Below the pieces are notes generated by a model. The model was given only the letters and a program-made list of their open reading frames with translations. It was not told the origin of the DNA and did not search any database. From UBA4416 sp964541155 (GTDB taxonomy: Bacteria; Bacteroidota; Bacteroidia; B-17B0; Aurantibacillaceae), in the NCBI GenBank assembly GCA_964541155.1, contig CAZIPC010000002.1, positions 186,001-250,000 of the forward strand: a stretch of 64,000 nt of DNA, in the 5' to 3' direction. Below are positions 51,949 to 59,202 of the stretch, piece by piece. Positions within the stretch are counted from its first letter, which is position 1. Every line of letters begins with the position of its first letter. A program made the position numbers and the translations under genes.

Positions 51949-52581
51949 ATGAATTTATTAAAAAGTTTAAATTGGCGTTATGCCACCAAAAAGATGAATG
52001 GCGCAGTGGTGCCGCAAAACAAAGTAGATTACATACTAGAGGCGGCTCGCTTAGCCCCATCTTCATCTGGCCTTCAACCATTTGAAATTATTGTTATTTC
52101 AAATAAAGAATTGCTAGAAAAAATAAAACCCATTGCTTATGGTCAATCTCAAATAACAGACGCTTCTCATTTGTTAGTTTTTGCCGCTTGGGATAATTAT
52201 ACTGAAAATAGAGTAAATGAAGTGTTTAAGCGAAGCAATACAGAAAGAAATTTACCTGATAGTGCAACAGATGCTTATAGAACAATGTTGTTAGGAACTC
52301 TTGCTTCTAAAACAGAAGAACAAAACTATCAACATGCGGCTAAGCAAGCTTATATTTCTTTAGGAATTGCTATGGTAGCAGCAGCAGAGCAGGAAGTTGA
52401 CGCCACTCCAATGGAAGGATTTGATTATAATGCATTAGATGAATTATTAAACTTAAAAGAAAAAGGATTGCGCTCAGCAGTTATATTACCACTAGGCTAT
52501 AGAGATGCCGCTAACGATTGGTTGGTAAATATGAAAAAAGTAAGAACTCCAAAAGAACAGTTTATTACTGAAATTAAATAA
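51949..52581 (+). CDS. NAD(P)H-dependent nitroreductase family protein
   Basis: A 210-residue FMN-dependent oxidoreductase of the NfsB/NfnB group, reducing nitroaromatics, quinones or flavins. LKSLNWRYATKKMNG at the start, LEAARLAPSSSGLQPFEIIVI (FMN phosphate and substrate loop), AKQAYISLGIAMVAAAEQEVDATPMEGF and LRSAVILPLGYRDAAND near the end are family signatures. The protein has no signal peptide and is expected to be a cytoplasmic homodimer. Divergent from an HxlR regulator; expression is probably induced by electrophiles. A terminator follows. Confidence 0.92.
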   Translation: MNLLKSLNWRYATKKMNGAVVPQNKVDYILEAARLAPSSSGLQPFEIIVISNKELLEKIKPIAYGQSQITDASHLLVFAAWDNYTENRVNEVFKRSNTERNLPDSATDAYRTMLLGTLASKTEEQNYQHAAKQAYISLGIAMVAAAEQEVDATPMEGFDYNALDELLNLKEKGLRSAVILPLGYRDAANDWLVNMKKVRTPKEQFITEIK

Positions 52582-52601
52582 TCATATTTGTTTTTAAGAT
52601 T

Positions 52602-52638
52602 AAACCGCTGCTTTATGAAACATATTGTAGCGGTTTTT
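52602..52638 (+). terminator. Rho-independent terminator after nitroreductase
   Basis: Outer stem AAACCGCT / AGCGGTTT with an inner TATG-AAA-CATA stem and a T-rich tail. Confidence 0.78.
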
Positions 52639-52696
52639 GTTTTATATAAAAACACATAAAAAGAACAATACTGGATTGATACATACATTAAATTCG

Positions 52697-52704
52697 TAAA
52701 TTAG
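52697..52704 (+). promoter_or_regulatory. Possible ribBA promoter (TAAATTAG), near-leaderless
   Basis: TAAATTAG ends 6 bases before the ribBA ATG. It is the TAnnTTAG variant; if functional, the mRNA would start at or inside the first codons. No FMN riboswitch fits between the terminator and the gene. Confidence 0.35.
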
Positions 52705-52710
52705 TGCCCC

Positions 52711-53916
52711 ATGGAAACATTTAAATTAAATACCATCGAAGAAGCAATTGCAGATATTAAATTAGGTAAAGTTATTATTGTGGTTGACGATGAAGATAGA
52801 GAAAATGAAGGCGATTTTTTAACAGCTGCTCGTAATGTTACCCCCGAGGTAATTAATTTTATGGCAACTCACGGAAGGGGTTTAATTTGCGCTGCCGTTA
52901 CGCAAGAAAAAGCGAAAGAGTTAAAATTAGAATTAATGGTTTCGTCTAATACTGCTTTGCACGAAACTGCTTTTACGGTATCTATAGATTTGCTAGGGCA
53001 TGGTTGTACAACTGGAATTTCAGCGTCAGATCGTTCAAAAACTGTGCAAGCGTTAATTGACCCAAGTTTTAAAGCAGCTGATTTTGGACGACCAGGGCAT
53101 ATATTTCCACTAATTGCTAAAACTGGAGGGGTATTAAGAAGAACAGGACATACTGAAGCAACTATTGATTTTGCAAGATTAGCAGGCTTTGAGCCTTGTG
53201 GCGCTTTGGTAGAAATTATGAATGAGGACGGAACTATGGCTCGTTTACCAGATTTAGTAACTATTGCCAAAAAACACGATTTAAAAATAGTAACGATTAA
53301 AGATTTAATTTCATATAGATTAAGCACTGAGAGCATAGTTAGTAGGCAGGTTGAGGTAGATATGCCTACTCAGTGGGGAGATTTTAAATTAGTAGCTTAT
53401 AAAGTAGAAACAAATGGAGAAGAGCACATGGCTTTGGTAAAGGGAAATTGGAAAAAAGACGACGAAGTGCTAGTACGCGTTCATTCTTCATGTGTTACAG
53501 GTGATATTTTTGGATCATGCCGATGCGATTGTGGACCGCAATTACATAAAGCCATGGAAATGATTGAAAAAGAAGGGAGAGGTGTAATTGTGTATATGAA
53601 TCAAGAAGGAAGAGGTATAGGATTATTAAATAAATTAAAAGCCTACAAATTACAAGAACAAGGTAGAGATACGGTTGAAGCAAATATTGAGTTAGGATTT
53701 AAAATGGATGAACGCGACTATGGTGTTGGCGCACAAATTATCCGCGATTTAGGAATTTCTAAAATGAAATTAATTTCTAATAACCCAGTAAAACGAGTTG
53801 GGTTAATTGGGTATGGCTTAGAGGTAGTTGAAAATATCCCTATTGTTATCCCTTCTAATCCTCATAACGAAAAATACATGCAAACTAAAAAAGATAAAAT
53901 GGGACATAAGTTCTAA
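52711..53916 (+). CDS. ribBA: Bifunctional DHBP synthase / GTP cyclohydrolase II
   Basis: Makes both riboflavin precursors: 3,4-dihydroxy-2-butanone 4-phosphate from ribulose 5-phosphate and the pyrimidine from GTP. The 401 residues hold RibB (1-about 200; acidic loop DDEDRENEGD at 26-35, HGRGLICAAV, TGISASDRSKT, PGHIFPLIAK, RTGHTEATIDF) and RibA (about 205-400; zinc cysteines in SSCVTGDIFGSCRCDCG, substrate loop NQEGRGIGLLNK). Both active sites look complete. Followed after 15 bases by truB, so the two are likely co-transcribed. With ribE it covers part of the riboflavin pathway. Confidence 0.96.
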   Translation: METFKLNTIEEAIADIKLGKVIIVVDDEDRENEGDFLTAARNVTPEVINFMATHGRGLICAAVTQEKAKELKLELMVSSNTALHETAFTVSIDLLGHGCTTGISASDRSKTVQALIDPSFKAADFGRPGHIFPLIAKTGGVLRRTGHTEATIDFARLAGFEPCGALVEIMNEDGTMARLPDLVTIAKKHDLKIVTIKDLISYRLSTESIVSRQVEVDMPTQWGDFKLVAYKVETNGEEHMALVKGNWKKDDEVLVRVHSSCVTGDIFGSCRCDCGPQLHKAMEMIEKEGRGVIVYMNQEGRGIGLLNKLKAYKLQEQGRDTVEANIELGFKMDERDYGVGAQIIRDLGISKMKLISNNPVKRVGLIGYGLEVVENIPIVIPSNPHNEKYMQTKKDKMGHKF

Positions 53917-53931
53917 TGAAAATTAGTATTC

Positions 53932-54636
53932 ATGGAGTTAAATTATAGAACGGGCGAATTATTATTAATAAACAAACCATATACATGGTCGTCGTTTCAG
54001 GCCGTTAATAAATTAAAACACGCTTTAAAAAAACACCCATCTTTATTGTTAGATGATACATACGTACATTTAAAAATTGGTCATGCGGGCACTTTAGATC
54101 CTTTAGCAACAGGCTTATTGATTATTTGTACTGGTAAAAAAACTAAAGAAATTTCGTCATTTCAAGATTTACCAAAAGAATATACTGGTACTTTTTTTAT
54201 AGGAGCAACCACTCCTTGTTTTGATAAAGAAAAAGAGGTGGATGAGATATTTCCAACAGAACATATTACAAAAGAATTAATTTTTGAAACGGCTAAATCT
54301 TTTATTGGCAAACAAGAACAAGTGCCGCCTATGTTTAGCGCTGTAAAAGTAGATGGAAAGCGATTATATAAATTGGCACGTATTGGAGAAGAAATTGAAT
54401 TAAAGGCTCGTACGATTGAAATATTAGAATTTGAAATAACGCGTTGCGAATTGCCCTTTGTTGATTTCAGAATTGCTTGTACTAAGGGTACTTATATTAG
54501 AAGCATAGCTCGAGATTTTGGCTTAGCATTAAATAGTGGTGCTTATTTAGATACCTTGTGTCGCACTAAAATTGGGCATTTTAGTATTGAAGATGCCAAA
54601 ACCCCTGAAGAATTTATAAAAGAAAATACTTACTAA
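53932..54636 (+). CDS. truB: tRNA pseudouridine-55 synthase
   Basis: Converts U55 of the T loop of most tRNAs to pseudouridine. The 234-residue protein has the TruB signatures: INKPYTWSSFQAVNKL near the start, KIGHAGTLDPLATGLLIICTG with the catalytic Asp56, VPPMFSAVKVDGKRLYKLAR, and CTKGTYIRSIARDFG. There is no C-terminal PUA extension, as is usual for Bacteroidota TruB. ATG is the first in frame after ribBA. In many relatives truB follows uppP; here it follows ribBA. Confidence 0.96.
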   Translation: MELNYRTGELLLINKPYTWSSFQAVNKLKHALKKHPSLLLDDTYVHLKIGHAGTLDPLATGLLIICTGKKTKEISSFQDLPKEYTGTFFIGATTPCFDKEKEVDEIFPTEHITKELIFETAKSFIGKQEQVPPMFSAVKVDGKRLYKLARIGEEIELKARTIEILEFEITRCELPFVDFRIACTKGTYIRSIARDFGLALNSGAYLDTLCRTKIGHFSIEDAKTPEEFIKENTY

Positions 54637-54675
54637 AAACAATTATACGCTTCCCTCTAATTTACACGTTGTATC

Positions 54676-55158
54676 TTGGATATTGAAAAACATAATCAAA
54701 AAGCTTCTACTCTTAAGAAAGAGAATAGGATTTTTTTTGACAAACTTAAGCGTACAAAACCAAAAAATTTAGATCATCAGTTTCATATATTACACGAAGA
54801 AGTGTTTGAAGAAATAGATTGCTTAGCATGCGCTAACTGTTGCAAAACCACATCACCAATTTTTTATAATAGAGACATTGAACGTTTAGCAAAACACATG
54901 CGAATGAAGCCCGGCGAATTCATTGATAAATATTTACGTATTGATGAAGACAAAGATTATGTACTAACACAAGCTCCTTGTCCTTTTTTAGGTTCTGATA
55001 ATTATTGTTCTGTATACGAAGCAAGACCAAACGCTTGCAGAGAATACCCTCACACTGATAGAAAACGTATGGAGCAAATTTTAGATTTAACGTATCGTAA
55101 TACGATTGTTTGTCCTGCTGTTTTGGAAATTACCGAAAGATTAAAGAAAATTATTTAG
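54676..55158 (+). CDS. YkgJ family cysteine-cluster protein
   Basis: A 160-residue cytoplasmic protein with the UPF0153/YkgJ cysteine cluster: Cys49, Cys52, Cys55 and Cys56 (IDCLACANCCKTTSP), followed by APCPFLGSDNYCSVYEARPNACREYPH, which supplies further cysteines, and a last Cys in IVCPAVLE. The arrangement suggests a bound zinc or iron-sulfur centre; no reaction is established for the family. The start is TTG; no ATG lies nearby in frame. It ends 8 bases inside the convergent dut gene. Confidence 0.87.
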   Translation: MDIEKHNQKASTLKKENRIFFDKLKRTKPKNLDHQFHILHEEVFEEIDCLACANCCKTTSPIFYNRDIERLAKHMRMKPGEFIDKYLRIDEDKDYVLTQAPCPFLGSDNYCSVYEARPNACREYPHTDRKRMEQILDLTYRNTIVCPAVLEITERLKKII

Positions 55159-55585
55159 TTCCAGTGTGCCCAAACCCACCAGCGCCTCTTTCAGTTTCAT
55201 CTAACGAAGAAACCAGTTCCCATTTAATATGTTCGTGTTTGGCAATTACCATTTGGGCTACTCGTTCACCATCATTAATTATAAATGGCACGTTTGATAA
55301 ATTGACCAATAACACTTTTATTTCGCCTCTATAATCTGCATCAATAGTTCCAGGAGAGTTTAATACAGTAACCCCATTTTTAAATGCCAAGCCACTACGC
55401 GGCCTAATTTGAGCCTCATACCCTTTTTGTAGTTCAATAAACAAACCAGTTGGGACTAATACCCTTTCTAATGGTTTTAATTCTATAGAAGAATCTATAT
55501 TTGCTCTCAAATCAAGTCCTGCTGAAAGTTCAGTGGCATATTGCGGTAATTCGTGTTTGGATTGATTAACTACGTTTATGATCAT
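55151..55585 (-). CDS. dut: dUTP diphosphatase
   Basis: Hydrolyses dUTP to dUMP and PPi, keeping uracil out of DNA and supplying dUMP. The 144-residue trimeric-type enzyme shows all five motifs: AGLDLRA (1), RPRSGLAFK (2), GTIDADYRGEI (3), GERVAQMVIA (4) and the P-loop-like RGAGGFGHTG (5) at the C-terminus. Length is normal. Its ATG overlaps the stop of the flippase gene by 4 bases, so the two are translationally coupled, and its end overlaps the convergent YkgJ gene. Confidence 0.96.
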   Translation of the reverse strand: MIINVVNQSKHELPQYATELSAGLDLRANIDSSIELKPLERVLVPTGLFIELQKGYEAQIRPRSGLAFKNGVTVLNSPGTIDADYRGEIKVLLVNLSNVPFIINDGERVAQMVIAKHEHIKWELVSSLDETERGAGGFGHTGTK

Positions 55586-57066
55586 AATTCGAAATGTTTT
55601 AATTTTTTTAAATTATCAAATTCTAATTTATAAAATATAAAGGCAAATAAGCCTAATAATATATTGTTGAATATTAATTTAAGAGCAGTATTTCCTATTT
55701 CTGAATATAACGTTGAAATAAAATAAAATCCAAGAGCTAAAAATGTAAATACAGAGATGCTTCGTAAGTTATATTTTATAGGATAATATTTTTGTCCTAA
55801 TAGATATGAAGTTATCATCATGACACTATAAGACGCTAGTGTTGCCCAAGCACAGGCCATGTAGCCAAATTTAGGAATGCCAATAAAATTAATAACCAAT
55901 GTGATTACAGCTCCTAATATGGTAATTGCTGCCCCAAATTTAGTTTGACCAGTTAATTTAAACCAAATAGACAAATTCCAATACACACCTACACATAAAT
56001 TAGCCAGCAATAAAATAGGAACAACGTCAAGCCCTATTCTAAATTTTTCGCTAACAACGTATTGCAGCCAAGGAAGATTCATCATGGTTCCTAAAAATAA
56101 AAACAAACAAAAAAGTACGTAGTATTTCATTACCATGGCATTTAATTTTTTTGAATCTTGATGTTTAGCATGGCTGAAAAAAAATGGTTCGGCAGCATAT
56201 TTAAAAGCTGTAGTGAAAATGGTCATAAACATTGCTATCCGATAGCATTGACCATATATGCCTAGTTTGGTTTTTGCAATTTCTTCAGGCAATAAATATT
56301 TTAAAATAAATCTATCAAATGTTTCATTAATCATTCCTGCAAAACCAAGTATTAGAAGAGGTAAGGCATATTGTAACATTTTCTTCCAGAGCTCCTTATC
56401 AAACACATACGTTACTTTTATGAATTCTTGAGATAAAAATAACAAACTCACACCATTTGCTAATAGGCCTGCTAAAAACATATACCCAACGCCAATTTCT
56501 GGATTGTAAAATTTCGCAAAAGTAGAGGTTGATTCATTATAATAGGCTGGCTTACAGATGTTAAAATAAAAAATACATATTAAAATAAATACAAATACAT
56601 TTAATAGCTTGAGTGCACCAAATTTTTTTGCTTGATTGTTTAATCTTAATCGAGCAAAAGGAACAGCCATCATAGCATCAGTTGCAACAATTAATACACA
56701 CCAAATAATATAATTAACATGTTCTGGTTCTTTTATGATTTTAGCAATAGGATTTGAGAATATAATAAACAATAAGGATAAGACCATACTACTTCCAAAA
56801 ACAGATAACAATGCTGTAGAATAAACACGATCTTTTTCTTCTGTTTTAGTTGAGAAGTGAAAAAAAGCAGTTTCCATACCATAAGTAAATAGTATATTTA
56901 AAAAACTGATATATGCGTAAAATTCTGTATTTGCTGATAATTCAGAAGGTTGTTTAAAAATATAAGTTAATAAAAATGAATATAAAAAAGTAATAACGCG
57001 AGGAAGTATGCTTCCTAAGCCATAAATAGCTGTTTGCGAGGCTAATTTTTTTAAGGGATTTGACAC
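55582..57066 (-). CDS. Polysaccharide flippase (Wzx/MATE-like)
   Basis: A 494-residue integral membrane protein of the MOP superfamily, with about 14 hydrophobic helices spread over the whole length. It begins LKKLASQTAIYGLGSILPRVITFLYSFL, typical of lipid-linked oligosaccharide flippases, and shows TYGMETAFFHFST, PFARLRLNNQAKKF and GFAGMINETFDRFILKYLLP. The start codon is GTG; upstream ATG codons are out of frame. It probably moves an undecaprenyl-linked glycan across the inner membrane. Coupled with dut; 110 bases downstream of rfaE2, so it could be in the same operon. Confidence 0.87.
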   Translation of the reverse strand: MSNPLKKLASQTAIYGLGSILPRVITFLYSFLLTYIFKQPSELSANTEFYAYISFLNILFTYGMETAFFHFSTKTEEKDRVYSTALLSVFGSSMVLSLLFIIFSNPIAKIIKEPEHVNYIIWCVLIVATDAMMAVPFARLRLNNQAKKFGALKLLNVFVFILICIFYFNICKPAYYNESTSTFAKFYNPEIGVGYMFLAGLLANGVSLLFLSQEFIKVTYVFDKELWKKMLQYALPLLILGFAGMINETFDRFILKYLLPEEIAKTKLGIYGQCYRIAMFMTIFTTAFKYAAEPFFFSHAKHQDSKKLNAMVMKYYVLFCLFLFLGTMMNLPWLQYVVSEKFRIGLDVVPILLLANLCVGVYWNLSIWFKLTGQTKFGAAITILGAVITLVINFIGIPKFGYMACAWATLASYSVMMITSYLLGQKYYPIKYNLRSISVFTFLALGFYFISTLYSEIGNTALKLIFNNILLGLFAFIFYKLEFDNLKKLKHFEL

Positions 57067-57176
57067 TTTTTTGTTATTATAAAAATAAAAATAGGGCTTT
57101 ATTGTGAGAACACACTAACTGGTTTTTTTAAGATATTAACCTTTGTAAGTGAGTAATGATAGTTCATTTATTAAAA

Positions 57177-57668
57177 TTATGATTTCATTTTTTCAATTAA
57201 TTTAGTGGTTGAAAAACCATCTACTAATTGAATAGTAATAACTTGCCCCCCTTTAGATGTAACCTCATCAAATCCTACAATATTTTCAGCCTTATAATCA
57301 CTTCCTTTAACTAAGATATTTGGTTCGATAAATTTGATAATGTCTAGAGGTGTATCCTCATTAAATAAAATGATTGCGTCAACACATTCTAAGCCGGCTA
57401 AAATAGTTGCTCTTGTTTCTTGATTATTAATAGGTCTTTCCGGCGATTTTCCTTGACGCTTAACAGACTCATCTGTATTTAAGCCTAAAATTAATTTATC
57501 ACCTAAATCTTTTGCGTGACATAAATACTCAACATGCCCGCGATGTAAAATATCAAAACAACCATTTGTAAACACAATTTTTTGGTTATTCATATTCCAC
57601 TGATTTAAAAGTAATTTTAAAGAGTCTTTGGTATGAATTTTTTCTGATAGTTTTTTATGAAACAACAT
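57177..57668 (-). CDS. rfaE2: D-glycero-beta-D-manno-heptose 1-phosphate adenylyltransferase
   Basis: Nucleotidyltransferase that activates heptose 1-phosphate to ADP-heptose for lipopolysaccharide cores. The 163-residue protein is the adenylyltransferase half only: KIVFTNGCFDILHRGHVEYL contains the HxGH active site (HRGH at 42-45), followed by LILGLNTDESVKRQGKSPERP (with nucleotide-binding signature), VDAIILFNEDTPL and VKGSDYKAENIVG. In Escherichia coli this half is fused to a kinase; a separate kinase gene is not seen here. It overlaps the preceding membrane-protein gene by 14 bases. Confidence 0.93.
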   Translation of the reverse strand: MLFHKKLSEKIHTKDSLKLLLNQWNMNNQKIVFTNGCFDILHRGHVEYLCHAKDLGDKLILGLNTDESVKRQGKSPERPINNQETRATILAGLECVDAIILFNEDTPLDIIKFIEPNILVKGSDYKAENIVGFDEVTSKGGQVITIQLVDGFSTTKLIEKMKS

Positions 57669-58671
57669 TGTTTTTTGACTTATGTATTAATGGTAATAAA
57701 ATAAGACTCAATAATCCAGAAACAACAATTAAAATAAACTGAGAACTCCATGCCATCCATGGGAAGGCAACTGATGATATTTTTTCGACATGATAGGTGT
57801 AAGTTAGTAATGCTGTTATAATTGCTGGATAGGCACCTAATCCACCGGGCGAAAATAAAACACCAATGGTTCCAAACAACAATAACACTAAGCACTCTGA
57901 ATGACCCAATGTTGACGTGCCATCAAATGCAAAAAAACAAGCATATAAACTATAAAAGTATGAAAGCCAAATAATGATACTTAATGCGATAAATTGAAAT
58001 TTTTTATCAATGTCTTTCACAGAGCTTAATCCTTTCCCAAAACCAGTAATAATACTTCCAAATTTACCAGTAAGCAGGGCTGATATTTTTTTACGTATTA
58101 ATATAAAACCAATAAAAAGTATAATAAGTAAACTTATACCTATTGTTAACATTATGGGATTATTAATAATAACCGATAATTTTAATAACAAAGGATTAAA
58201 TACATAAGTAAATGCTAAGTTTTTTAATTGTGAAAATTGAGCAAAAAGCGTTAGTATAAATACGGTAAATAAAAGTATCATATCAACAATTCGCTCTGTA
58301 ATTACAGTTCCTAGTGCTATTTCAAAAGGAACTCCGTCATATTTCGATACAATCGTACAACGTGTGAGTTCTCCCATTCGAGGCAACCCATAATTTGCAA
58401 AATAACCAACTAAAACAGCACCAAACGCATTAGTGGAACTAACTGAATATCCTGCGGGTTTTAATAGATAATTCCAACGAAAAGCTCGTAAATAATGACT
58501 GAAAAAAGAAATAACTAACGAAACAGCAACCCAAAAATAATGAGCGTTTTTAAATGAATCTTTAATTTTATCTTTTTCATTCCATACAGATTTTATGGAA
58601 AGCCAAGCTAGTAATATTCCTACACCAAGCAATATTATGAATTGAATGATTGATTTGGTGCGTTTGTTCAT
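57655..58671 (-). CDS. LPG-synthase-TM/UPF0104 family membrane protein
   Basis: A 338-residue protein with about eight transmembrane helices of the lysylphosphatidylglycerol-synthase membrane family (UPF0104), without the soluble aminoacyl-transfer domain. Visible family points are FSHYLRAFRWNYLLKPAGY, GYFANYGLPRMGELTRC, LGTVITERIVDMILL and FSPGGLGAYPAIITAL. Proteins of this kind act as lipid flippases or glycosyltransferases with undecaprenyl-like carriers; the exact role is unknown. In Bacteroidota a copy often follows panD, as here with 2 bases between them. It overlaps the start of rfaE2. Confidence 0.87.
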   Translation of the reverse strand: MNKRTKSIIQFIILLGVGILLAWLSIKSVWNEKDKIKDSFKNAHYFWVAVSLVISFFSHYLRAFRWNYLLKPAGYSVSSTNAFGAVLVGYFANYGLPRMGELTRCTIVSKYDGVPFEIALGTVITERIVDMILLFTVFILTLFAQFSQLKNLAFTYVFNPLLLKLSVIINNPIMLTIGISLLIILFIGFILIRKKISALLTGKFGSIITGFGKGLSSVKDIDKKFQFIALSIIIWLSYFYSLYACFFAFDGTSTLGHSECLVLLLFGTIGVLFSPGGLGAYPAIITALLTYTYHVEKISSVAFPWMAWSSQFILIVVSGLLSLILLPLIHKSKNNVVS

Positions 58672-58673
58672 CT

Positions 58674-59024
58674 TTATTTTAATTGATTAGTTTTAGTATT
58701 AGGAAAAACAACCCATGGTTTAAACTGTTTTGCTGCTTCAAAATCCATTGTAGCATAAGAAATTACAATAACAACATCACCTAAACTTACTAATTTAGCA
58801 GCAGGGCCATTTAAGCAAATAACACCACTCCCTCTTTCGCCCTTAATTACATATGTTATAAAACGTTGACCATTGTTTTTATTTAAAATATGAACTTGTT
58901 CGTTCTCAATAAAATTAGCAGCATCCATTAAATCTTCATCAATAGTAATACTGCCTATATAATCTAGTTCTGCTTGTGTTACGGTTACACAATGCAATTT
59001 AGATTTCATTACTTGAATTTGCAT
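58674..59024 (-). CDS. panD: Aspartate 1-decarboxylase
   Basis: Pyruvoyl enzyme that turns L-aspartate into beta-alanine for pantothenate. It is made as a proenzyme and cuts itself between Gly24 and Ser25, Ser25 becoming the pyruvoyl group. With the second of two adjacent ATG codons as the start, the protein is 116 residues, begins MQIQVMKSKLH and places YIGSIT exactly at 22-27, the standard numbering; longer starts (19-20 more residues) are unlikely. Lys9, Arg53-region and the RGSGVICLNGPAAK segment are also conserved. A TACATTTG box precedes it by only 7 bases. First gene of the envelope cluster. Confidence 0.95.
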   Translation of the reverse strand: MQIQVMKSKLHCVTVTQAELDYIGSITIDEDLMDAANFIENEQVHILNKNNGQRFITYVIKGERGSGVICLNGPAAKLVSLGDVVIVISYATMDFEAAKQFKPWVVFPNTKTNQLK

Positions 59025-59031
59025 CATGTGG

Positions 59032-59039
59032 CAAATGTA
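59032..59039 (-). promoter_or_regulatory. Promoter -7 box of panD (TACATTTG), near-leaderless
   Basis: A perfect TAnnTTTG match, 7 bases before the panD ATG (4 before the alternative one). A -33 TTTG is present only at 12 bases, so the upstream element is unclear. Confidence 0.45.
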
Positions 59040-59202
59040 ACTATTTAACCACAAATCCCATAAATAAAATTCAGTAAACACATTCCAAAATCAAATTAAA
59101 ATACTCCATCAATCAGCCACTTAAACCGATTATATACCATGAGATTGGTTTTTTTGCAAATCAGTAAATAAATTGCATTTTTACTATCCAAACCCATTAA
59201 AT

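Noticed and set aside
52869..53336. A 155-codon open frame antisense to ribBA
   Set aside because: It lies wholly inside ribBA, whose two domains are complete, and has no recognisable motif.
58674..59081. Longer start for panD adding 19 residues
   Set aside because: The extra residues do not resemble the family and displace the Gly24-Ser25 cleavage site.
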